64,000 bases of DNA from Novosphingobium guangzhouense (GTDB taxonomy: Bacteria; Pseudomonadota; Alphaproteobacteria; Sphingomonadales; Sphingomonadaceae). Below the pieces are notes generated by a model. The model saw nothing but the letters and a program-made list of their open reading frames with translations, did not search any database and was not told the DNA's origin. Position 1 is the stretch's first letter. Every line of letters begins with the position of its first letter. Below, piece by piece: positions 9,043-17,010 of the stretch. Made by a program: the position numbers and the translations under genes. The stretch is taken from the NCBI RefSeq assembly GCF_002896965.1, contig NZ_LYMM01000084.1:62001-126000 (forward strand), written 5' to 3'.

Positions 9043-9548
9043 TTCATGCCCTGCACGAACGCAAGCGCGCCCTTCACGTGATCGCGAACTTCGTCTTCGG
9101 TGTGAACGAAGACGATCTTGCCGGAAGGCGCGATTACGTAAGTCGTGCGGGTATTGAACATCGCGCCGTCGTTGACGTCGAAAGCGTTCACAAGGCTTTC
9201 GTCTGCACTGCCCAGAGCGAACTTTCCATGCGCCGCGCCGGTCGAAAGTCCGCTCAGCGATCCGACGGAATCGCGCGACATGCCGACGATGGTTGCACCC
9301 GCGGCGCGGAATTGATCGGCCTTCGCCGCAAACTCTTCCGTTTCTGCGGCTTCCGTGAAAGCCGACGGGAAAAAGTAGAGCACGACCGGACCGTCCTTGA
9401 GCAAGGTTGCGAGTTCGACCTGCCTGGCCGCCCCATCCTGCACAGCCTCGACCGTGAAAGTCGGGGCCTGAGCGCCGACGGACAGTGCCGCCTGTGCCGG
9501 GGTTGCGAATAAAAGGCTCAGGATACCAATTGCGCACGCGTGTTTCAT
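9036..9548 (-). CDS. Exported peroxiredoxin-fold (AhpC/TSA) protein lacking cysteine
   Basis: A 170-residue protein. A signal peptide (ILSLLFATPAQA) precedes an AhpC/TSA-type thioredoxin fold: ALSVGAQAPTFTVEA, VVLYFFPSAFTEAAETEEFA, ATIVGMSRDSVGSLSGLS and TTYVIAPSGKIVFVH. In peroxiredoxins the strand-loop after the first beta strand reads F-x-P-x-x-F-T-x-x-C; here it is FPSAFTEAAE with alanine in the peroxidatic position, and the mature protein has no cysteine at all. It cannot be a normal thiol peroxidase. The ATG at 9548 is chosen because it starts the signal peptide; the frame is also open back to an ATG at 9707. It is divergent from tonB and convergent with the esterase. Confidence 0.8.
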   Translation of the reverse strand: MKHACAIGILSLLFATPAQAALSVGAQAPTFTVEAVQDGAARQVELATLLKDGPVVLYFFPSAFTEAAETEEFAAKADQFRAAGATIVGMSRDSVGSLSGLSTGAAHGKFALGSADESLVNAFDVNDGAMFNTRTTYVIAPSGKIVFVHTEDEVRDHVKGALAFVQGMKK

Positions 9549-9704
9549 GGTCTGTTTATCGCATGGGAACCCTTTGGGCGGCCATGAGAAACGCCCTTGA
9601 GGAATAGTCATCGCGGGCACGAAGCCAATGGTGTTCGGTCGTCGATCGTTTCTGGCGACTTGCGTTTGATCGACCGGATACGGAAAGGCCGAAGACAGGC
9701 CGAA

Positions 9705-9765
9705 CATGCCGGGCTCTTAACCACTATTGCGATTGACTTGCAATAGTGGTTAAGAGCCCGGCATG
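9705..9765. repeat. Perfect 26-bp inverted repeat with 9-base loop
   Basis: The left arm (9705-9730) and right arm (9740-9765) are exact reverse complements, separated by GATTGACTT. The right arm contains the start codon of tonB (9763-9765) and the left arm an ATG for the opposite strand (9707). The innermost bases and loop form a Fur-like box. In tonB mRNA the hairpin would sequester the start codon. Confidence 0.9.
9728..9742. promoter_or_regulatory. Fur-like box in front of tonB
   Basis: TGCGATTGACTTGCA resembles TGCGAAT-N-ATTCGCA, a palindrome found in several intergenic regions of this window in front of iron-uptake genes (21247, 35272, 63220). It sits at the centre of the 26-bp inverted repeat. 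Binding by Fur or a similar iron regulator is inferred. Confidence 0.45.
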
Positions 9766-10479
9766 GTTGGATTCGCCAAATCGCTGAGATTGTCGGAGGA
9801 GCGCTCATCCGGCCGCGGCGCGTTGCGGTTGCCGGCCCTGGCGATTACCGGCGTGGTCCATCTGCTGGTCATCGCTTTGTTCGTCTGGTGCGGGGGAAGG
9901 CCGCATCCGGCGGGAGCGCCCAGAGATGCCATGCATCTGGTCCTGCTGCCTCCGACTTCCAGCACCCCTGTCGAACGCAGAGCAAAACCCGCACGAGCAG
10001 CGGAACAGCCCATCGCGACGAAGAGCAAAGCGTCACCGCCAATACCCGCGACGGCGCCCTCCGCAGCGGGGCTGCAGCAAGCAACTGCCCTGCTTCCAGA
10101 CCCGGATGTGCCGGACGTGACAATAGCGCAAACGGCGACGCAGGTGCCACACCGCTCGCAAGACGAAATCGCCACCGACTATCGGCAGGTGCTGTTCGAG
10201 AGCCTGGCGGCGCAGCGTCACTATCCTGAAGCTGCCCGTTTGCAGCACTATCAGGGCCAAGGTGCCGTGATGTTTCGCATCGATCGCGATGGAAGACTGC
10301 TTGAAGCATCGATGGAAAAATCGACCGGCAAGCGCATCCTTGACCGCGCCGCGCTGATGCAAGTTCGCAGAGCGGCGCCCTTTCCAGAGATTCCGGGCGA
10401 ACTGCCGGATGAACTGATTGTCTCCATGTCGCTCCAGTTCCTCATCACCCAGCCCGGAAGGCAGATGGCTGCGCGGTGA
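9763..10479 (+). CDS. TonB-family energy-transducing protein
   Basis: A 238-residue protein with one transmembrane anchor (about residues 25-43, ITGVVHLLVIALFVW), a proline/alanine-rich periplasmic linker (about 45-125) and a C-terminal TonB domain (about 145-230, containing HYPEAARLQHYQGQGAVMF and PFPEIPGELPDEL). It transmits proton-motive energy to outer-membrane receptors. ExbB and ExbD are not encoded nearby. The stop overlaps the GTG start of the sigma-factor gene, so a dedicated TonB is co-transcribed with a surface-signalling sigma system. The ATG lies within the right arm of a 26-bp hairpin and lacks an obvious Shine-Dalgarno sequence, suggesting controlled translation. Confidence 0.85.
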   Translation: MVGFAKSLRLSEERSSGRGALRLPALAITGVVHLLVIALFVWCGGRPHPAGAPRDAMHLVLLPPTSSTPVERRAKPARAAEQPIATKSKASPPIPATAPSAAGLQQATALLPDPDVPDVTIAQTATQVPHRSQDEIATDYRQVLFESLAAQRHYPEAARLQHYQGQGAVMFRIDRDGRLLEASMEKSTGKRILDRAALMQVRRAAPFPEIPGELPDELIVSMSLQFLITQPGRQMAAR

Positions 10480-10985
10480 CGGGAACGGCGCTCTCCCTGC
10501 TTGCCCGGCATCGCAGCGCCCTGCTGGCGAGCGTGCGACGGCGCGTTCGTCCGCCGGTAGAGCCTGCCGACATCGTGCAGGAAGCCTTTTTGCGGGCCAT
10601 TCCCGCGATAGAGGCCGGCCGGGTCGTGAACGTGCAGGCGTTCGTTCACGGAATCGCCCGCAATCTCAGCGCGGAGGCGATGCGCCAGCAGCAGCGCTGG
10701 TCCCGCTGGCTGGTGGACGCGGACCGGACGGACGATGTGGCCGACGACGCGCCTTCGCCCGAGGCTCATGCCGCGGGTCGCAGCGAACTGGATCGCCTGC
10801 ACGACGCTATGGCCACGCTGCCGCCGCGCTGCCGCGAGGTTTTCGCCATGCGCCATGTGGAACTTCTCGAAAAGGCGGAAATTGCGGATCGGCTCGGCAT
10901 TCATGTCAAGCAGGTGGAGAAGCAATTGCGCCATGCCCTCATGCTGTGCGCCCGCGCCTTGAGCGAGCAGGGTCAGGACGATTAA
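10476..10985 (+). CDS. ECF sigma factor, FecI-like
   Basis: A 169-residue extracytoplasmic-function sigma factor. Region 2 is at about residues 10-60 (VEPADIVQEAFLRAIPAIEAG), and region 4 at about 105-160 contains LPPRCREVFAMRHVELLEKAEIADRL and a helix-turn-helix ending in QVEKQLRHAL. The length and the R-x-V-F-x-M-R pattern fit FecI-type iron sigma factors. The GTG start at 10476 overlaps the tonB stop by 4 bases (GTGA). The FecR-like regulator and an STN-domain receptor follow, so this should direct transcription of the receptor operon when the receptor binds its ferric siderophore. Confidence 0.9.
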   Translation: MTGTALSLLARHRSALLASVRRRVRPPVEPADIVQEAFLRAIPAIEAGRVVNVQAFVHGIARNLSAEAMRQQQRWSRWLVDADRTDDVADDAPSPEAHAAGRSELDRLHDAMATLPPRCREVFAMRHVELLEKAEIADRLGIHVKQVEKQLRHALMLCARALSEQGQDD

Positions 10986-11083
10986 AATGCAGATACCAGG
11001 GCTCCATATCGGCATGCCATCCGACAATCCTTACGAGACTACAGACCAGGGGCGCCTCGCCCCGCGCAGGCATGAGGTGAGCG

Positions 11084-12073
11084 ATGTCGATTGAAGACGA
11101 CGCGGACGCTCCGCTCGAGACGCCGGAGGAGCAGGCTGCAGACTGGGTAGTCCGGCAGGACGGCTCTGCACTGGACGAAGCCGGGCAGGCTGCCTTCGCG
11201 GCATGGCTGGCAGTGCCGGGACATCGCGCCGAGTTCGATCGACAGCACGCGGTCTGGCAGCGGTATCGCCGTCTGGCGTCGCTTCCCGAAGAGGAGCCCG
11301 GCGGCCGCATATTCCACCGGCCAGCTCGGCGCACGCCCGCCTGGCGCTTTGCGCGCGTGATGACGGGGCACCGCATCGCCATTCCAGCCATCGCAGCAGC
11401 CTGCGTTCTGGCGATGGTCGGTGCAGCCGAGGATTGGCCCACCCGTCTGCGTGCCGATTACGCGACCGGCGTGGGAGAGCGGCGCAACGTCACCTTGCCG
11501 GATGGTTCCACCGTGACGCTGGCGGCAAGTTCGGCGATCGCGTTCGATCAGGCGCATGGTGAGCGGACCGCAAGCCTGCTGGCGGGCGCGGCGCAGTTTC
11601 AGGTCGCACCTGATCCGCACCACCCCTTTCGCGTCAAGACGGCTCAGGGGCGCGTCACTGCCCTTGGCACCGTATTCACGGTGCGCGAGGATGCGGGCGG
11701 CCCACAAGTCGCCGTGCTCGAACATTGCGTCGCCATTCTCACCGCGAGTGGGGAAAAAGCGGTCGTCCACGAAGGTGAAAGCACGCGCTTCACCGCTGCA
11801 GGGATAGCACCTCCGGTCCGGTCCGATGTTCAGACCGCGGCCGCATGGACACGTGGCAAGCTGATCGTGTTCGATCGTCCGCTCGGCGAAGTCGTCGGCA
11901 TCATCGGCCAGCAGCGACGGGGCTACTGGACCGTGACCGGAGACGCCGCGAACCTGCGGGTGAACGGAGTGTATGATCTCGATCACCCGCTGGACGCACT
12001 GGCGGCGCTTGAAAAGACCTTGGGCCTGCGGTCCTTTCGCATTTCGAACCGGTTCGTCGTCATCAGCCGCTGA
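11084..12073 (+). CDS. FecR-family anti-sigma regulator
   Basis: A 329-residue single-pass membrane regulator. The N-terminal cytoplasmic DUF4880-type segment (residues about 10-60, EEQAADWVVRQDG and FAAWLAVPGHRAEFDRQH) binds the sigma factor. A transmembrane helix follows (about 100-117, IAIPAIAAACVLAMVGAA), then the periplasmic FecR domain (about 130-230, RNVTLPDGSTVTLAASSAIA) and a C-terminal region that contacts the receptor's STN domain. It lies 98 bases after the sigma gene and before the STN receptor at 12246. A terminator hairpin follows its stop. Confidence 0.9.
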   Translation: MSIEDDADAPLETPEEQAADWVVRQDGSALDEAGQAAFAAWLAVPGHRAEFDRQHAVWQRYRRLASLPEEEPGGRIFHRPARRTPAWRFARVMTGHRIAIPAIAAACVLAMVGAAEDWPTRLRADYATGVGERRNVTLPDGSTVTLAASSAIAFDQAHGERTASLLAGAAQFQVAPDPHHPFRVKTAQGRVTALGTVFTVREDAGGPQVAVLEHCVAILTASGEKAVVHEGESTRFTAAGIAPPVRSDVQTAAAWTRGKLIVFDRPLGEVVGIIGQQRRGYWTVTGDAANLRVNGVYDLDHPLDALAALEKTLGLRSFRISNRFVVISR

Positions 12074-12104
12074 TCTGCCGCGCGGCGTCAGTACGGCCAT
12101 CTCG

Positions 12105-12142
12105 AACGGGCCGCTTGGGATTCGGCCCGCTTCGATTTTTTT
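12105..12142 (+). terminator. Rho-independent terminator after fecR
   Basis: The stem CGGGCCG (12107-12113) / CGGCCCG (12123-12129) with a 9-base loop is followed by CTTCGA and seven T (12136-12142). It separates tonB-fecI-fecR from the receptor operon, which should then have its own promoter. Confidence 0.65.
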
Positions 12143-12186
12143 CGCACCGGTAGGCTCCAAACCCGGCAGCGCTCCGTCCTACCTTA

Positions 12187-12201
12187 TGAGAGTGCCTCGC
12201 A
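12187..12201. promoter_or_regulatory. Fur-like box upstream of the STN-domain receptor
   Basis: TGAGAGTGCCTCGCA matches the box at 63220 (TGCGATTGATTCGCA) at 11 of 15 positions, 45 bases before the receptor ATG. The weaker match makes Fur binding a suggestion only; a FecI-type promoter could also lie here. Confidence 0.3.
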
Positions 12202-12245
12202 ACAGCATTTACGGGCGCTCGGGGTTATGTGGGGTTTTCCGAAAA

Positions 12246-14717
12246 ATGAAGCGATTTTCCGTGCGTCCGCTGCTGGCAGCTGCCTGGGCCGGCACGACAA
12301 TGCTGACCTCAGCAGGTCTGTGCGTTCCGGCCTATGCCCAGCAAGCCGAAACCATGCGCCATTATGACATTCTGGCCGGGTCGCTGGCGCAGGCACTCAG
12401 CCGCTTTGCCGACCAGAGCGGCGTGCAGATTTCCTATGAAGGCAGGCTGACCGAAGGCCGGACGACCTCGGGCCTGCGCGGCACCTTCGTTCCCAAGGAA
12501 GCCCTTTCGCGCCTGCTTGCAGGGACCGGCCTTGTGGCGCGCACCCCGGATGCGCGCACGGTGACTGTGGTGCCGGCCACCGTGGGGCGCCTGGAACTCG
12601 ACCCCATGCGCATCCAGACCGTAGCCTATGCCGATGGCGATGATACAGGATCGGACACGGAAGATCAGACGGGGCGTGACGGCTCGACGATTATCGTCAA
12701 CGGCCAATCGACCACGATCGACAAGGTCGCCGGTATAGGCCCCTGGGGTTCGCGAACGCTGAACGATACGCCCTATGCGATCAGCGTCATGGGGAACGAG
12801 CAGATCCGCAACACCATCGCGCGCGATCTTGATCAACTCTACAAGATGAACCCTGTGGTGCAGGAAAGCACCCCGACCAGCGTGTTCGGCTACCCGGCTG
12901 TCACCATTCGCGGGTTCATGCAGACGGCAGGCATCGTCGACGGCGTCAGGCTCTCGTCCTACACGTATGGCCTCAGCACCGAGGAAATCGAGAAAGTCGA
13001 GGTCATGAACGGCCTGTCCGGCTTCCTCTACGGATCGGGCAACGTCGGCGGCGTGGCGAATTACGTGCTGAAGCGCCCCACTTACGAACCGTTGCTGACG
13101 GCGACCGCAGGCAATTACGGCGGCAGCCAGTATTTCGGTCATGTCGACGTGGGTGGCAAGATCACCAGCGACAACACGCTGGCCTATCGCGTTAACGCTT
13201 CCTATGCCAACGGCGGTACCGCGAAGGACGACCAGCACCTCAAGAAGTGGATGGTCAGCGGCGCGCTTGACTGGAACGTGGCGGACAACCTGCTGCTGCA
13301 GGTCGAAGGCGCGCACACGTACTGGCATCTGGATCGCGTGGACACCCGGTTCTACACGTCCGGCCTCGATTACTGGCCCGATGCCTACGATGTCGAAAAG
13401 ACCTATACCCCGGACTGGACCTACAACCAGACCAAGTCCGATCGCATCGGCGGCAATCTGAAGTACACCATAAACGATGGGCTCACCCTGCGTTCGGCGT
13501 ACATGCACAAGACCGACGAACGCGAATACGTCATCATATACCCGATCAGGACGGCCAGCGGCTGGTCTACGTACAACATCACTAAGACGTTCCCGTACAA
13601 GACCGTATCCGATGGCGCCTATACCTATCTGGATGCTGCGTTCGATACGTTTGGCATCCGTCACAAACTGACGGTTGGCGGTTCGTGGGATACCTACAAG
13701 GAACTGCGCCGCACCGTTGGCAACGTGCAGGGTTACAAGAGCGACGGCACGATCTACTCGCCCGCGGCCAATGTGACGCTGGAAGAACTGCTCAACCTTG
13801 AAACGCCGGTATTTCCGGGTGATCCGGGCCCGCTCTACAAGTCCATGGTGGCGACCAACACCAATGTCGTCATCGGCGATGACATAACGTTCACCGATAC
13901 GTTCAGCGCGCTGGTCGGCTTCAACTACAGCACGATCAAGACCAGGGCCTTCAGCACCGCCAGCGTACAGACATCGGGATACAACGAGTCCGCACTGACG
14001 CCTACGGTATCGCTGATCTTCAAGCCTGTTGAGGGCCTGACCACTTACGCCAGCTACATGGAAGCGCTTGAAGCAGGGACGATCGTGGGCAACGACGAAA
14101 CCCTCTACACCAATCCCGGCATGGTCTTCGATCCGATGATCAGTCGCCAGTACGAAGTGGGCGCAAAATATGCCCTTTCGGAAGGGCTGATGCTGACATC
14201 GGCGCTGTTCCGCATCGAAAAGGCCAATTCGTACCAGGAGACGGGCAGCGACAACATGATCACGATCAGCCAGGATGGCAGGCAGGTGCACCAGGGCATC
14301 GAGCTTACGCTTGCCGGCAAGGTCACGGACAACCTGAGCGTGACGATGGGCGGTACGCTGATGGATCTCAGCATCCAGAAGGCCTCCAGTGCGGCACTGA
14401 AGGGCAAGGAGCCGACCGGATCGGCGCCGCTGCTGGCCAAGGCTTTCGTCGATTACACGATCCCGGGTATCGAGGGGCTGACGCTGTCCGGGGGCGTCTA
14501 TTACACGGGATCGAAATATTACGATTCCGCCAACCTCTACAAGATCGATGCATACACACTGGTCGATCTGGGCATGCGCTACAGGACAGAAGCACTCGGC
14601 CGGCCGCTGACCTTCAACCTCTACGTCTCGAATGTGACCGACGAGGATTACTGGGCGACGATCAACCAGTTGGGCACTCCGCGCAACATCGCTTTCTCGG
14701 TCCGGGCGGAGTTCTGA
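12246..14717 (+). CDS. TonB-dependent siderophore receptor with STN signalling domain
   Basis: An 823-residue outer-membrane receptor. A signal peptide (ending VPAYAQ) is followed by a secretin/TonB N-terminal (STN) domain (about residues 35-110, HYDILAGSLAQALSRFADQ), a plug (about 155-280, NDTPYAISVMGNEQIRN and FLYGSGNVGGVANYVLKRP) and a 22-strand-type barrel ending FSVRAEF. The STN domain is the part that contacts FecR, so with the sigma factor and FecR upstream this forms a complete cell-surface signalling circuit. The ATG at 12246 is chosen because the signal peptide starts there; upstream ATG codons in frame would add a non-signal extension. The PepSY protein begins 46 bases after its stop. 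Confidence 0.93.
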   Translation: MKRFSVRPLLAAAWAGTTMLTSAGLCVPAYAQQAETMRHYDILAGSLAQALSRFADQSGVQISYEGRLTEGRTTSGLRGTFVPKEALSRLLAGTGLVARTPDARTVTVVPATVGRLELDPMRIQTVAYADGDDTGSDTEDQTGRDGSTIIVNGQSTTIDKVAGIGPWGSRTLNDTPYAISVMGNEQIRNTIARDLDQLYKMNPVVQESTPTSVFGYPAVTIRGFMQTAGIVDGVRLSSYTYGLSTEEIEKVEVMNGLSGFLYGSGNVGGVANYVLKRPTYEPLLTATAGNYGGSQYFGHVDVGGKITSDNTLAYRVNASYANGGTAKDDQHLKKWMVSGALDWNVADNLLLQVEGAHTYWHLDRVDTRFYTSGLDYWPDAYDVEKTYTPDWTYNQTKSDRIGGNLKYTINDGLTLRSAYMHKTDEREYVIIYPIRTASGWSTYNITKTFPYKTVSDGAYTYLDAAFDTFGIRHKLTVGGSWDTYKELRRTVGNVQGYKSDGTIYSPAANVTLEELLNLETPVFPGDPGPLYKSMVATNTNVVIGDDITFTDTFSALVGFNYSTIKTRAFSTASVQTSGYNESALTPTVSLIFKPVEGLTTYASYMEALEAGTIVGNDETLYTNPGMVFDPMISRQYEVGAKYALSEGLMLTSALFRIEKANSYQETGSDNMITISQDGRQVHQGIELTLAGKVTDNLSVTMGGTLMDLSIQKASSAALKGKEPTGSAPLLAKAFVDYTIPGIEGLTLSGGVYYTGSKYYDSANLYKIDAYTLVDLGMRYRTEALGRPLTFNLYVSNVTDEDYWATINQLGTPRNIAFSVRAEF

Positions 14718-14763
14718 GCACCGTGGGCAAGGCAGCATCGGCGCTCGCGGGAAAAGCCGCGTC

Positions 14764-16329
14764 ATGAAGCAGGGTTTTCGCCAGTCGATGGCGTGGCTGC
14801 ACACCTGGGCCGGGCTTGTTCCGGGCTGGATACTGTACATCGTCTTCCTGTTCGGGACTGCAGCGTTCTTTCATCACGAGATCGACGCCTGGATGCGTCC
14901 CGAACTGCCTGCCCGCACGGCAGTCAGTCCGGGTGCGCTGGCGGCTGCCGACACGCTCCTGCGCCAACGCGGCGAAGGAGCGGAGAGCTGGAACGTCGCC
15001 CTTCCAAACGCGCGTGGCGGCAGCGGGCTGAAAGTGTCATGGAGCTTGCCGGGGCAGGATCGGTACGACCGGGAAGAGATCACGCTGGACCCGCAGACCG
15101 GGCGCGAACTGGCGGTCCGTGACACGCAGGGCGGGTTCTTCCTCTACCGCATGCATTTCGACCTGCACTACATCTCCGTGCGCTGGGGCCGCTATACGGT
15201 ATGCGTTGCGGCGCTGGCGATGCTGGTGGCGATCCTTTCGGGCGTGGTGACGCACAAGAAGATCTTCACCGACTTCTTCCAGATGCGGCTGGGCAAGGGG
15301 CAGCGCAGCTGGCTGGATGCGCATAACGCCACCGGCGTGCTGGTCCTGCCGTTTCACATCATGATCACCTATACCGGGCTGGTCACGTTGCTGTTCATGC
15401 TGATGCCCTGGGCGATCACCGCGAACTTCGTGGATCAGGATACCTTCTCAAAGACACTGAACCCCCGGCCCGAGGAGCGCGCCGCCAGCGGCGTCCCGGC
15501 GCCGACCATGCCCCTGGAGCGTCTGCTCGCGATCGCTGAAAGCCAGTGGCAGGGCGCTCCTGCCAGTTACGTCATCATCGAGCATCCAGGTGACGCCGGA
15601 GCGACCGCGCGGCTCATTCCCGAGCGCAGAGACTGGGGCAGCGGTCGTCGCGAGAACCTGTATCTGAACGCCGCGCAAGGTCGGGCCGTCCCGATACCCG
15701 CGCAGACCAAGGGCGGTGCCAGCCTGACGCGCGAGATCATGGTCGACCTGCACACCGGCTGGTTTGCCGGTGTCGGGCTGCGCTGGCTCTACTTCCTGTC
15801 AGGCATCGGCGGCACCGCAATGTGCGCGACAGGGCTTGCCCTGTGGTGCGTGAAGCGGCGCACCAAGCTGCCCGATCCGGCGCGCCCGCATTTCGGGTTC
15901 CGGCTCGTGGAACGCCTAAACATCGGTTTCATCGCCGGTGCGCCGGGGGGAATGGCGGCCTACTTCCTCGCCAACCGCCTGCTTCCCGTCGATCTGGCGG
16001 AGCGCGATCAGTGGGAGATCGACAGCCTGTTCATCGTCTGGGGCCTGATCTTCGTCTGGACGCTGGCGCGGCCTGCCAAGCGCGCCTGGGTGGAAGCCCT
16101 GTCGGCAAGCGCCGTGCTGTTCGCGCTCGTCCCGATCGTCAACGCCGCCGCAACGTCCCGCGGGCTGGGGCCAAGCCTTTACCGGGCTGATTGGACCTTC
16201 GCTGGTTTCGACCTCACGATCATCGCCTTCGCAGCGGGTCTTGGCTACACCGCCTGGAAAGTCCTGCGCCACCAGCCGAAGGCCGCTCCTGCACGCCGCA
16301 GGCGCAATGCGGCGGAGGCCCCGGCATGA
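14764..16329 (+). CDS. PepSY-domain transmembrane protein, probable siderophore-iron reductase
   Basis: A 521-residue inner-membrane protein with PepSY-associated transmembrane segments. Histidines recur at the same places as in the PepSY proteins at 19135 and 52294: LHTWAG near the N-terminus, MHFDLHY after the first periplasmic domain, WLDAHNATGVLVLPFH in the middle, and DLHTGWFAGVGLRW later. In the FoxB and FpvG families, PepSY proteins of this architecture are di-haem ferric-siderophore reductases, so these histidines are probable haem ligands. The gene follows an STN-type siderophore receptor and overlaps the DUF3325 gene by 4 bases (ATGA). The function is inferred from family and context. 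Confidence 0.88.
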   Translation: MKQGFRQSMAWLHTWAGLVPGWILYIVFLFGTAAFFHHEIDAWMRPELPARTAVSPGALAAADTLLRQRGEGAESWNVALPNARGGSGLKVSWSLPGQDRYDREEITLDPQTGRELAVRDTQGGFFLYRMHFDLHYISVRWGRYTVCVAALAMLVAILSGVVTHKKIFTDFFQMRLGKGQRSWLDAHNATGVLVLPFHIMITYTGLVTLLFMLMPWAITANFVDQDTFSKTLNPRPEERAASGVPAPTMPLERLLAIAESQWQGAPASYVIIEHPGDAGATARLIPERRDWGSGRRENLYLNAAQGRAVPIPAQTKGGASLTREIMVDLHTGWFAGVGLRWLYFLSGIGGTAMCATGLALWCVKRRTKLPDPARPHFGFRLVERLNIGFIAGAPGGMAAYFLANRLLPVDLAERDQWEIDSLFIVWGLIFVWTLARPAKRAWVEALSASAVLFALVPIVNAAATSRGLGPSLYRADWTFAGFDLTIIAFAAGLGYTAWKVLRHQPKAAPARRRRNAAEAPA

Positions 16330-16631
16330 TCCACCTTGCCATCGCCGCACCGGCACTGCTCGGTTTTGCGCTGTTGCTCATGGCCATGACGCGTCACCAG
16401 CAGGACTGGCTGCGGCGGAAACTTTCCCCGCGGCTGTCGAAGTCGATGCGCTGGAGCGGCCTTGGCCTGCTTGTACTGGCTTTCGGCGTCGCCGGGCTGG
16501 CTATGGGCTGGGCCTACGGTTCAGTCGTGTGGTTCGGATGGCTGAGCGTGGCTGCCGCGCTGGTGCTGACCGGGCAGACCAACCGCGAACGCATCCAGCG
16601 CATGCTGCGTTTGCAGTCGCACAAATCCTGA
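16326..16631 (+). CDS. DUF3325-family small membrane protein
   Basis: A 101-residue protein with three transmembrane helices (about residues 4-21, 44-62 and 66-83), a basic cytoplasmic loop after MTRHQQDWLRRKL, and the WFGWLSVAAALVLT segment typical of DUF3325. The ATG overlaps the PepSY stop. Members recur beside PepSY reductases and TonB receptors and are thought to assist siderophore-iron handling at the inner membrane; no biochemical role is known. Confidence 0.75.
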   Translation: MIHLAIAAPALLGFALLLMAMTRHQQDWLRRKLSPRLSKSMRWSGLGLLVLAFGVAGLAMGWAYGSVVWFGWLSVAAALVLTGQTNRERIQRMLRLQSHKS

Positions 16632-16659
16632 CCCCTTCTCGCCGATAAATGAGATCGCC

Positions 16660-17010
16660 ATGAGCAATTCCACAAAACAAGCCGCAGCAGATGATCCCTC
16701 CCCCTTGCTTCCTGCTGCGGCGGTCAGTGCGCGTCGTCATCGTCGCTCGGTGACGGCGCGCACGCTTGCCGGCACGCTTGGCGCTTATGGCGTGACCGCG
16801 CAGGCCACGATCGTCCTTTCGTTCATGCTCGCGCTGTGCGGCATGGATCGTGCCGAAGCGGTCGTCGCCGCAACGCTGGCCAGCTTCGCGATCTTCGCGC
16901 TTGTTTCGATGGCGGTCTTTCATACCGGCAGCGCCAGCCGGGCATGGATCTGGCTTGTGACGGCGTCCGTTCCGCTGGCCTTTCTCCAATGGGTGCTGAG
17001 TCCGCTTTGA
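16660..17010 (+). CDS. DUF3649-family small membrane protein (iron-uptake associated)
   Basis: A 116-residue protein: a polar N-terminal 35 residues, then three helices (about 38-60, 65-83 and 90-112). The core RTLAGTLGAYGVTAQ, AVVAATLASFAIFAL and SRAWIWLVTASVPLAFLQWVL fits DUF3649, the usual neighbour of DUF3325 and PepSY genes. Its stop shares one base with the next start (TGATG), so translation is coupled to the receptor-like gene. Confidence 0.75.
   Translation: MSNSTKQAAADDPSPLLPAAAVSARRHRRSVTARTLAGTLGAYGVTAQATIVLSFMLALCGMDRAEAVVAATLASFAIFALVSMAVFHTGSASRAWIWLVTASVPLAFLQWVLSPL

Noticed and set aside
9549..9707. N-terminal extension of the peroxiredoxin-like gene from ATG 9707
   Set aside because: It would place 53 residues without signal character before a perfect signal peptide. 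The ATG belongs to the palindrome, so 9548 is preferred, although the extended form is not impossible.
12309..14840. Long minus-strand open frame (843 codons) opposite the STN receptor
   Set aside because: It is the shadow of the receptor gene: Arg/Asp/Val-rich, without domain motifs or a plausible ribosome site. The plus-strand protein has clear receptor domains.
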